From positions 1,488,001 through 1,552,000 of the forward strand of contig OZ242297.1 of NCBI GenBank assembly GCA_965207755.1: 64,000 nucleotides of DNA, in the 5' to 3' direction. Under the pieces are notes generated by a model, which saw only the letters and a program-made list of their open reading frames with translations, was not told the origin of the DNA and ran no database searches. Source of the stretch: Aldehydirespirator sp028819505. Its GTDB lineage: Bacteria > Actinomycetota > Acidimicrobiia > Acidimicrobiales > Aldehydirespiratoraceae. This document shows, in pieces, positions 9,013-16,860 of this stretch; position 1 is the first letter of the stretch; every line of letters begins with the position of its first letter. A program made the position numbers and the translations under genes.

Positions 9013-11841
9013 GTGTCCGTGAGCAGGCCGAAGCTGATAGAGGTGGCTCTGCCGTTGGCGGCGATCAACCGTGAGGCGGCGCGGGAGAAGTCGATCCGGC
9101 ACGGGCATCCGTCGACGTTGCATCTGTGGTGGGCTCGGCGGCCGCTGGCGGCGGCTCGGGCGGTGATCTGGGCGTCGCTGGTGGACGATCCGTCAGGCGA
9201 TGCGCGGTTCGCGGCCCCCGAGGGTGAGACCGACGAGCAGAGGGCCGAGCGTGAAGCCAGGATCGACGCCGAGCGGCAGCGGCTGTTCGGGATCCTGGAG
9301 CGGCTGGTGGTGTGGGAGAACTCCAACGACGCGGACGTGCTGGCCGAGGCCCGGGCCGAGATCGACCGGTGCTTCCCCGACGGGCCGCCGCCGATCCTGG
9401 ATCCTTTCGCCGGTGGAGGGGCCATTCCGCTGGAGGCTCAGCGGCTCGGGCTCACCGCGCTCGCCGGGGACCTGAACCCGGTGGCGGTGCTGATCAACAA
9501 GGCGATGATCGAGATCCCGCCCCGTTTCGCCGGGTTGCCGCCGGTGCATCCCGATGTCGACAAGACCCTCACCACTTGGCAGCGGGCTCAGGGCCTCGCC
9601 GCAGACGTCGAGGCCTACGGAAAGTGGATGCGTGGCGAAGCTCAGGGCCGTATCGGGCACCTGTACCCCGACGCTGAGGGGCCCGGCGGCGAGAGGCTAA
9701 CGCCGATCGCGTGGATCTGGGCCCGGACTGTGGAGTCGCGTGATCCGAGCTGGTCGGGCCATGTGCCGCTGGTGGCGTCCTGGACCCTCGCAAAGCGGCC
9801 CGGCAAGCCCAAGGTGTGGATCGAGCCTGTCGTCGACCGCGGCACCAAGACCGTCAGCTACGCCATCCGCGAAGGCGGCGAACCCACTCACGAACGCACC
9901 GTCAGCCGCGGCAACGGCGTCTGCATCGCCACCGGCGCCGCCATCGACGGCGACTACATAGATCACGAGGCGTGCCAGGGTCGGATGGGCGCGGCGCTCA
10001 TGGCCGTCGTGGTTGAAGGCACGCAGGGCCGGTTGTACACCGTGCCGGACAGCCAGACCTGGAGCGCTGTTCAAGCGGCAGATACAGGACGCTCCTTGCT
10101 GAGCACCGACAAACTGCCGTCAGGCACCACCAGAGGCACTTTCGGTGGCAATGCGCAAGGCCGCTATTACGGGTTCTTCGATTTCAAGGACTACTTCTCA
10201 AGTCGGCAGCTCGTGGCGTTGACGACGTTCTCTGATCTGCTCGATGAGGTGGCCGGGCGTGTACGGAAGCATGCTGCGGCGGCTGGGATGGCTGCAGACG
10301 GTGTGAGGCTGCGCGACGGCGGCCGGGGCGCCGACGCCTACGCGGATGCGGTCGTGACGTACTTGGCCTTCGTGATCGACAAGTGCGCCGACTACTGGTC
10401 GACGATCGCCGGCTGGGACAACACCAAGGGTGAGACCGTCAGAAACACTTTCGGGCGTCAGGCGATTCCGATGACTTGGAACTACGTGGAGGCGAACCCG
10501 TTCTCGTCGTCCACCGGTTCCCTCCGTCTGATCCTGAAAGCTGTCGTTGAAGGTGTGTCTCGGCTGCCCGGCATGGGAGAAGGAAACGCTGAACAGAAGG
10601 ACGCCCGGGCGCGGGTACGCGAACGTATGGAACGGGTTGCGTCGATCTCCACGGATCCTCCGTACTACGACAACATCTCATATGCGGATCTGTCGGATTT
10701 CTTCTATGTGTGGTTGCGACGGAATCTGGCCGATGTGTGGCCCGATGAGTGCTCGACGCTGCTGACGCCCAAGGCTGAGGAGTTGATCGCCAACCGGTAT
10801 CGGGCGGGTTCGAGGGCGCAGGCCGAGCAGCACTTCGAGTCCGGCATGGCCGAGTTCATGGCTGACGTGGCCAGGCATCAGCCCGGTGGCGTTCCGGCCA
10901 CGATCTATTACGCCTACAAGGCGACCGAGACGAAGGAAGGCGAGGTGCGGGCAACCGGCTGGGACACGTTCCTGCAAGCGGTCATCGACGCCGGCCTGGA
11001 GGTGAACGCCACATGGCCGATGCGCACCGAGTTGGGCAACCGCCTTGTTGCCTCCGGCACCAACGCGCTGGCGTCGTCGATCGTTCTTGCTTGCCGGCCC
11101 CGGCGCAAAGCCGCGGTACTCGCCACCCGAGGCGAGTTCATGGCGGCGTTGCGGCGGGAGTTGCCTGAAGCGGTGCGGGTGCTGCAGTCGGGGAACATCG
11201 CTCCGGTGGACATGGCCCAGTCGACTATCGGACCGGGGATCAGGGTGTTCTCGCGGTATGCGCGGGTGGTGGAGGCCGATGGGTCGTCGATGCCGGTGTC
11301 GGCTGCGCTGGCGATCATCAACGACGTGTTGGGCGAGGTGCTCGACGGCGAGGAGGCTGAACTCGACGCCGACACCCGCTTCGCGCTCACCTGGTTCGCC
11401 GAGCATGGCTACAGCCCCGGTCCCTCTGGTGACGCGGACAGTGTGGCCCGGGCCAAGAACACGTCTTTGGCCGGCATCGAAGCCTCCGGTGTCGGTGAGG
11501 CCCGCGCCGGCAAGTTTCGCCTCTACGAGCGCAGCGAACTCGCCTCCGACTGGTCGCCGCTGCACGACGACCGGCTCACTGTGTGGGAGGCCGCCCAGCA
11601 CTTGGCCGCCGCGCTGGAGCGCTCGGAGTCGGAGGCGGCCGAGTTGCTGCACGCCCTCGGCGGCTACGGGGACCGGGCCCGCCAGCTCGCCTACCTGCTG
11701 TACCAGAGGGCCAACGACAAGGGCTGGGCATCGGAGGCCGGGGCTTACAACGGCCTCATCGCGGCCTGGCCCAGCCTGCGCACCGGCGCCGCCACCATCG
11801 CAGCCACTGCCGCGGCGCCGACCCAGGAGACCCTCGTGTAG
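9013..11841 (+). CDS. DUF1156-containing DNA methyltransferase
   Basis: A 942-residue protein opening with the DUF1156 signature: ALPLAAINREAAREKSIRHG followed by STLHLWWARRPLAAARA (residues about 11-50). The AdoMet-binding motif DPFAGGGAIPLEAQRLG lies near residue 130 and the catalytic motif STDPPYYDNISYADL near residue 550. The DPPY form is typical of adenine-N6 or cytosine-N4 methylation of DNA. The C-terminus (YGDRARQLAYLLYQRAND then KGWASEAGAYNGLIAAWP) is also typical of the family. DUF1156 methylases usually sit in anti-phage loci next to a DUF499 ATPase and a DUF3780 protein; neither is present here, so it is either a solitary methylase or what remains of a larger system. Start is a GTG; the stop is followed by a strong hairpin. 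Confidence 0.85.
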   Translation: MSVSRPKLIEVALPLAAINREAAREKSIRHGHPSTLHLWWARRPLAAARAVIWASLVDDPSGDARFAAPEGETDEQRAEREARIDAERQRLFGILERLVVWENSNDADVLAEARAEIDRCFPDGPPPILDPFAGGGAIPLEAQRLGLTALAGDLNPVAVLINKAMIEIPPRFAGLPPVHPDVDKTLTTWQRAQGLAADVEAYGKWMRGEAQGRIGHLYPDAEGPGGERLTPIAWIWARTVESRDPSWSGHVPLVASWTLAKRPGKPKVWIEPVVDRGTKTVSYAIREGGEPTHERTVSRGNGVCIATGAAIDGDYIDHEACQGRMGAALMAVVVEGTQGRLYTVPDSQTWSAVQAADTGRSLLSTDKLPSGTTRGTFGGNAQGRYYGFFDFKDYFSSRQLVALTTFSDLLDEVAGRVRKHAAAAGMAADGVRLRDGGRGADAYADAVVTYLAFVIDKCADYWSTIAGWDNTKGETVRNTFGRQAIPMTWNYVEANPFSSSTGSLRLILKAVVEGVSRLPGMGEGNAEQKDARARVRERMERVASISTDPPYYDNISYADLSDFFYVWLRRNLADVWPDECSTLLTPKAEELIANRYRAGSRAQAEQHFESGMAEFMADVARHQPGGVPATIYYAYKATETKEGEVRATGWDTFLQAVIDAGLEVNATWPMRTELGNRLVASGTNALASSIVLACRPRRKAAVLATRGEFMAALRRELPEAVRVLQSGNIAPVDMAQSTIGPGIRVFSRYARVVEADGSSMPVSAALAIINDVLGEVLDGEEAELDADTRFALTWFAEHGYSPGPSGDADSVARAKNTSLAGIEASGVGEARAGKFRLYERSELASDWSPLHDDRLTVWEAAQHLAAALERSESEAAELLHALGGYGDRARQLAYLLYQRANDKGWASEAGAYNGLIAAWPSLRTGAATIAATAAAPTQETLV

Positions 11842-11856
11842 CCGACGGCGTAGCGT

Positions 11857-11905
11857 GAACTTCAATGAGAAACCCACCTATGGGGTGGGCAACTGCTTGA
11901 AGTTC
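11857..11905. terminator. nested palindrome between convergent genes
   Basis: An outer stem GAACTTCAA (11857-11865) pairs with TTGAAGTTC (11897-11905), and an inner stem CCCACC (11873-11878) pairs with GGTGGG (11884-11889). It lies in the gap between the DUF1156 gene and the convergent protease gene, where a bidirectional terminator would be expected. There is no long T run, so the termination role is inferred. Confidence 0.55.
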
Positions 11906-11951
11906 CGGCCGCATCCCGCCAGCGACACCACGGCACCGCCGCCGGGGTCGG

Positions 11952-12308
11952 CTAGCCGGGGCGCACCTTCACGGGCAGCAGGCGCTGGTTCACGGGGTCG
12001 GCGGCGAGGTTCAGACCCTCCAGCGTGTAGGCGCCGAGCAGCACAAGGCAGTCGTCGCCGCCGAACACCACCCGTGTGACCTCGCGCCTGCCGTCGACTG
12101 AGGCCCATGCCCGCCCGGCGTCGTAACGCTCCGTCCGCCCGTCGGCGAACTGCAACTCGATGCTCCCATCCCGATCCACGCCCAAGTCGTCGAGTATGCG
12201 GCCCGGCACCGTCGTGAGGAACGCTCCGGTATCGACCAGCGCCTCCAAATCCAGGCTCCGCTCCCCGTCCATGCTCGTGAGTCTCAGCGAGCAGTTGAAA
12301 GTTCCCAT
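11952..12308 (-). CDS. small clan-AA (retropepsin-like) aspartic protease family protein
   Basis: A 118-residue single-domain protein with the retropepsin-type pattern. LEALVDTGAFLTTVP (residues about 23-37) contains the catalytic DTG preceded by hydrophobic residues, and LVLLGAYTLEGL (about residues 88-99) corresponds to the hydrophobic-hydrophobic-Gly motif of the second half. Bacterial proteins of this type are thought to dimerise like retroviral proteases; their targets are mostly unknown. Two close paralogues lie at 48634 and 49141. The start ATG is preceded on the minus strand by GAGGAAGCGGAAC. It sits between the DUF1156 methylase and the cytosine methyltransferase cassette, but its orientation argues against a shared operon. 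Confidence 0.75.
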   Translation of the reverse strand: MGTFNCSLRLTSMDGERSLDLEALVDTGAFLTTVPGRILDDLGVDRDGSIELQFADGRTERYDAGRAWASVDGRREVTRVVFGGDDCLVLLGAYTLEGLNLAADPVNQRLLPVKVRPG

Positions 12309-12847
12309 GTTCCGCTTCCTCGGAGTGCATATTGACAGTCTTCTTGTATTTCAGGGTAACTGAGCTTTTGATCCGGCCGCAACTCGCGACAGGCGGCACC
12401 GCCGGTCCGGCCAGGCCGCCAGGATCGAAGCCGTTGGTGGCTACTGATGTGGCTAGCGCCCGCGCCGACAAGTTCCGATCCAGAGCGTCTCGCGGTGTGG
12501 CGGGGCCATTCCCGCTCTTGTTCGCTTCGCTCACGGGCCGTTCGGGCCACGACCCCGCCCGTGTGCCGGGTTCGCTCGTCAATCCGCGGGGCCTCTTCCG
12601 ACCGTCCGTTCAAGAGGCGGGTTTCCTGTCGCCTGAGGATTGCACGACTGGGCGTTGCGCCACCCGAACCGTACTCCGGGCCGCACCGGCTCGGAGTGCC
12701 GTGACCGGGGACCAGTCTTGCAGCACGTGGGGTCGACGCCGGCCAGGGCTCGCAGGCCGACGGTGGCCTGTCGCTGCCCCCCACTAGATTTGTGCAGATG
12801 AGCGGCACCTGGCTCGCCGGTCCGGCGAGTGGAGACTAGGCGTTCCG
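12309..12847. other. gene-free gap with a dispersed repeat
   Basis: A 539-bp gap between divergent genes. The left 60 bp are A+T-richer and should hold the promoter of the leftward protease gene. Bases 12511-12551 are one copy of a dispersed repeat found four times in the window. No convincing coding frame, RNA or insertion-sequence end was recognised in the rest. Confidence 0.5.
12511..12551 (+). repeat. dispersed intergenic repeat, copy 1
   Basis: The copy begins CCCGCTCTTG, has a central TCGCTTCGCTCACGGGCCG and ends TTCGGGCCACG. Related copies are at 21801-21846 (reverse), 23661-23710 and 43940-43990. The GGGCCGttCGGGCC core is itself an inverted repeat. Confidence 0.7.
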
Positions 12848-13975
12848 ATGAGGGCAGATGTCGCCTTGGCGGACTTCTTCTCGGGCTGCGGCGGGACATC
12901 GTTGGGTTTCGCGCAGGCGGGCATCGCTCCCGTGATGGCGGTCGACTGGGAGGCGGATGCGGCCGCGACGTTCCGGTTGAACTTCCCAGAGACCGTCGTC
13001 ATCGAGCGAGACATCCGCGACCTCGGAGTCGACGACGTCCATGCTGCGCTGCCGCCTTCGGGGGACCGGGTCAGGCTGTTCGCGGGGTGCGCGCCCTGCC
13101 AGCCCTTCGCCGGGCACCGCCACGCGCCGACGCACCGCGACGGCCGTTCGTTGCTGCTGCTGGAGTTCCTCAGGTTCGTGCAGTCCATGCAGCCGGAGCT
13201 GATATTCGTGGAGAACGTCGCAGGGATGCAGCGGCTGAGCGCTTCGCAGGGCCCCTTCGCCGAGTTCGTGGACGAGGTCTCAAAGACCCACCATGTCGCC
13301 TACGACACGATCTCCAGCGCTGACTACGGGATTCCCCAGACCAGGCGGCGGCTCCTCTTCGTGGCCAGCCGTCTCGGACCGATCGGCATGCCTGCGCCGA
13401 CGCACGGCTTCGGAGCAGAACACCCGCATACGACAGTGCGGGAGTGGATCAGCGATCTGCCTCCGCTCGCCGCCGGGCGCGAGCACCCTGACGTGAGCAG
13501 CCACCGGGCCATGCGGCTCTCGAGTCTGAACCTCGCCCGCATTCGCGCCACGCCCGAGGGAGGCGACCGCCGGGACTGGCCCAGGCACCTCTGGCCCGAC
13601 TGCCACCGGGGCGGCTTCGGTGGCCACACCGACGTGTACGGCCGGTTGAGCTGGGACAAGAAGGCCCCGGCCCTCACGACGAGGTGCATCAGCTACAGCA
13701 ACGGGCGGTTCGGCCATCCGGACCAGGACCGGGCGCTCAGTGCCCGGGAGGCAGCCCGGCTGCAGACGTTCCCGATCGAGTTCCAGTTCACCGGGAGCCT
13801 GGCTTCGCAGGCGAGGCAGATCGGCAACGCGGTACCGGTCGCGCTCGCCCGCCGATTCGGGCAGCACCTGATGGAGCACGCCGCGAAGTTCGCGAGCAGT
13901 CGGACCGGCAGCGCCCGGCCCTCGCGAGCACCGAGCGGCGACAGCACTCCCGAGATGACGAGGCACGCGGCATGA
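12848..13975 (+). CDS. DNA (cytosine-5-)-methyltransferase
   Basis: A 375-residue C5-cytosine methyltransferase. All diagnostic motifs are present in order: motif I DFFSGCGGTSLG (residues 9-20), motif IV PCQPF with the catalytic Cys84, motif VI ENV (E122), motif VIII QTRRR (about 164-168) and motif X RQIGNAVP near residue 340. The variable target-recognition region between motifs VIII and IX is fairly short. It is the first gene of a compact operon: its TGA overlaps the ATG of the following GHKL protein by 4 bp (ATGA). No restriction endonuclease follows; instead the neighbours look like signalling proteins, so modification may serve to mark self DNA for a defence response. The target sequence cannot be read. 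Confidence 0.92.
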   Translation: MRADVALADFFSGCGGTSLGFAQAGIAPVMAVDWEADAAATFRLNFPETVVIERDIRDLGVDDVHAALPPSGDRVRLFAGCAPCQPFAGHRHAPTHRDGRSLLLLEFLRFVQSMQPELIFVENVAGMQRLSASQGPFAEFVDEVSKTHHVAYDTISSADYGIPQTRRRLLFVASRLGPIGMPAPTHGFGAEHPHTTVREWISDLPPLAAGREHPDVSSHRAMRLSSLNLARIRATPEGGDRRDWPRHLWPDCHRGGFGGHTDVYGRLSWDKKAPALTTRCISYSNGRFGHPDQDRALSAREAARLQTFPIEFQFTGSLASQARQIGNAVPVALARRFGQHLMEHAAKFASSRTGSARPSRAPSGDSTPEMTRHAA

Positions 13976-16860
13976 CGGCGTTCAGGGCTCGGGCCCGAGC
14001 GGTCGACATGCTGGGACGGCAGCAGATCGCCAACCTCCCGACTGCCCTCAGCGAGCTGTTCAAGAACGCCCACGACGCGTACGCCACCGCGGCGATAGCC
14101 GACTTCTTCCGAGCACAGAACGTCCTCGTGGTGAGCGACGACGGCGTGGGGATGGACCGAGACACGTTCGAGCGGTCGTGGCTCACGATCGCCACCGAGT
14201 CGAAGCTGGAGCCGGACTCGACGCCGAGGCCCTCAGGGATGAGCCCGAGAGTGCAGCTCGGCGAGAAGGGCATCGGCCGATTCGCCATCGGCGCACTCGG
14301 CAGCCAGGTACTGGTCGTGTCCAAGCGGGATGGCTGCCCTGCGGTCGCCGCGCTGGTCAACTGGAAGATGTTCGAACTTCCCGGCATCGACTTGGACGAA
14401 GTGCCCGTCGGCTTGGTCGAACTCGGCGACGAGGGGCTGACCGCGGCCGATGTGGCCCGCCTCAAGACGCCGCTGGCGGATGCCCTGAGTCGTTTCCGAC
14501 GGTTGTACCGAGCGAAGCACTTGTCCGGGTTGTTGGACGGCATCGACAACACGCTGGACGCGCTGCCGGACGACCCCTTCCGGGCAGTGCCCGACCTCGG
14601 GCCGCTCGGTCCGGCCGGCACGATGTTCTTGATCTCGTCCGTGTCGGAGGATCTCGCCGCAGAGATCGGCGCGCCCGGATCCAAGGAAGCATCGCTGTTC
14701 GGGAGGACGCTGCACGGCTTCACCGACTCCTGGCTCGGCGAGGCATCCACTCCCGAGTTCGCGGTCGACTTCGTCGATCATCGCGGCGGCGGCGACTCGG
14801 AGAGCTTGCTGCGGCCCGACGACTTCTTCGGAACGGCGGACTTCGAGCAGGCGGACCACCACATCCACGGCGAATTCGACGAGGACGGCGACTTCCTCGG
14901 CACGATCAGGATCTTCGACGAGGAGGCGGAGGACTGCAGTGTCAGATGCCCGGACTCGCTGCGGCCCCGCTGCGGGCCGTTCTCGTTCGAACTCGGAGTG
15001 GTGCAGGGCAACGCCAGCGAGTCGAGGCTGGACCCAGAAGCGTTCGGCGCCATGAACGCCAAGCTGAAGCGGCTCGGCGGCCTGTACGTCTACATGGACG
15101 GGATCAGGGTGCAGCCGTACGGTCGCCCCGACGTCGACTACCTGGAGATCGAGGAGCGACGAACCCTGGGGGCCGGGTACTACTACTTCTCCTACCGGCG
15201 GATGTTCGGTGCCGTCAGCCTCACGAGCCGACGGAACCCCGGACTGCACGAGAAAGCGGGCAGAGAGGGCTTCACGCGCGGCCGCGCCTACTCGGATTTT
15301 CGAGAACTCCTCATCAACCTGCTCAAGAAACTGGCTGAGCAGTATTACCGACCCAACGCTCCCCAGGTCCGAGCCTACGAACTGGGCCGTGAGCGCCTGG
15401 TCAGAGAGGACCGGCTCCGAAAAGAACGCGAGAAGCAAGCCGCGGCGGGGCGCAAGCGGCTGCGAACACGGCTCGCATCAGCCGTCGAGTACCTGTCCGA
15501 AACCGACTTCCAGGAACGGGCATCGGAGATAGTCGAGGACCTCAGCACGCAACTCGCGGCCGCTGACCGACTCCAACCGGCCACGAGACAGATCGCACAG
15601 GCCAGACGTGCCCTACGCGAGTTGGTGGAGCCGCTCGAGTTCGACGAGCCGGACGGCTTCGCGCCGTCGAGACCGATGCGCCAGGACATGATGTTGGTCG
15701 AGCGCGGTGCGGCGGATGTGGAGGAGTCGTACCTGCTGCCAGCCCTCGAGCTCGTGGACGATCTCGCCGGGGCCACGGAGGCTCGCTTGACTGCACGCGA
15801 GGCAGACGAGCAGGAGCGAAGGCGGTTCGCGAAGTCGAAGATCGTGGCGGCGACCGACCAGATGGCGGTCGCCGAAGCTGAAGCGATCAGCGCCCTGGAA
15901 GCGTTGAACACGAACGCGAGGTCGGCTGTTCGGACGTTGCTAGCCGACTTCGACGATCGTCTTCAACAAGTCGCGGACCCGCGCAGTTCGGATAGTGCCG
16001 GCTGGATACGGGAGCAGGCCGAATTCGAGCAGGTACTGGACTCCCTGACCACCGACACGCGAAAGGAACTCTCACGAGTCACGAACCTCATTCGAGCGAG
16101 CGACCTCGTGTTCACTAACAGCGCCCCGGTACCCGCGGAGCTCGCGGCCGCCGCCGACGCTGAGATCGTCGAGTTGCGCGCCCAAGCCGACGACCAGCTC
16201 GAGTACGTGCAGCTGGGCATGGCGCTGGCGGTGGTCGATCACGAGTTCCGATCGACGGTCGCGAGCATCCGGAGCGATGTGCGGAGGGTCGGGTCCTGGG
16301 CGAGGAAGAACCCGCAGCTGATCGGACTCTACGAGGACCTGCGACGGGACTTCGACCATCTCGACAGCTACCTCACGCTGCTTACGCCGATGCAGCGGCG
16401 GCTGAGACGCGCCACGACGACCATCAAGGGCAGCGACATCTCCCGTTTCCTCAACGAACTGTTCCGCGAGCGCCTCCGCGCCGCGCGCACCGAGATCCGC
16501 GCCAGCCGGGAGTTCGAAGCCGCCAAGATCATCGGCTACGCGTCGACGTTCTATCCGGTGTTCATCAACCTCGTCGACAACAGCCTGTACTGGATCCAGA
16601 GCGCCGGACCGGACGCTTCCAAGAGCATCATCGAACTGAGCACGAGCGGGGACACCCTCATCTACCGGGACACCGGGCCGGGAATCGCCGAGGACATAGC
16701 CGAACGAGTGTTCGACTTCGGCTTCACCACCAAACCGGGAGGCAGCGGCCTGGGTCTCGCCATCGCGAGCCAGGTCCTCGACAGGTCCGGATGGTCGATC
16801 GGGCTAGGAAGCTGCGACACCGGTACCGAGTTCTTGATCCGCCAGCGAAGGCAGCCGTGA
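13972..16860 (+). CDS. double-GHKL ATPase / histidine-kinase-like protein
   Basis: A 962-residue protein with two separate GHKL (Hsp90/histidine kinase) ATP-binding sites. The N-terminal one has the N-box ELFKNAHDAYA (N32), DDGVGM (56-61) and GEKGIGRFAIGALG (97-110), as in Hsp90, MutL and MORC-type ATPases. A middle region of several hundred residues is rich in charged heptads and probably coiled coil. Near residue 757 the segment VVDHEFRSTVASIRSDV resembles a histidine-kinase H-box. The C-terminal ATPase has NLVDNSLYW (N866), DTGPGI (900-905) and FDFGFTTKPGGSGLGLAIA, a textbook kinase G1/F/G2 set. The frame is open upstream, but ATG 13972 overlaps the methyltransferase stop and begins right before the ATPase domain. 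A receiver-domain protein follows directly, so phosphotransfer between them is the natural prediction. Confidence 0.85.
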   Translation: MTAFRARARAVDMLGRQQIANLPTALSELFKNAHDAYATAAIADFFRAQNVLVVSDDGVGMDRDTFERSWLTIATESKLEPDSTPRPSGMSPRVQLGEKGIGRFAIGALGSQVLVVSKRDGCPAVAALVNWKMFELPGIDLDEVPVGLVELGDEGLTAADVARLKTPLADALSRFRRLYRAKHLSGLLDGIDNTLDALPDDPFRAVPDLGPLGPAGTMFLISSVSEDLAAEIGAPGSKEASLFGRTLHGFTDSWLGEASTPEFAVDFVDHRGGGDSESLLRPDDFFGTADFEQADHHIHGEFDEDGDFLGTIRIFDEEAEDCSVRCPDSLRPRCGPFSFELGVVQGNASESRLDPEAFGAMNAKLKRLGGLYVYMDGIRVQPYGRPDVDYLEIEERRTLGAGYYYFSYRRMFGAVSLTSRRNPGLHEKAGREGFTRGRAYSDFRELLINLLKKLAEQYYRPNAPQVRAYELGRERLVREDRLRKEREKQAAAGRKRLRTRLASAVEYLSETDFQERASEIVEDLSTQLAAADRLQPATRQIAQARRALRELVEPLEFDEPDGFAPSRPMRQDMMLVERGAADVEESYLLPALELVDDLAGATEARLTAREADEQERRRFAKSKIVAATDQMAVAEAEAISALEALNTNARSAVRTLLADFDDRLQQVADPRSSDSAGWIREQAEFEQVLDSLTTDTRKELSRVTNLIRASDLVFTNSAPVPAELAAAADAEIVELRAQADDQLEYVQLGMALAVVDHEFRSTVASIRSDVRRVGSWARKNPQLIGLYEDLRRDFDHLDSYLTLLTPMQRRLRRATTTIKGSDISRFLNELFRERLRAARTEIRASREFEAAKIIGYASTFYPVFINLVDNSLYWIQSAGPDASKSIIELSTSGDTLIYRDTGPGIAEDIAERVFDFGFTTKPGGSGLGLAIASQVLDRSGWSIGLGSCDTGTEFLIRQRRQP

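Noticed and set aside
9013..11841. Full DISARM- or ARMADA-type defence system around the DUF1156 gene
   Set aside because: No DUF499 ATPase, DUF3780, helicase or phospholipase D protein is found in the window.
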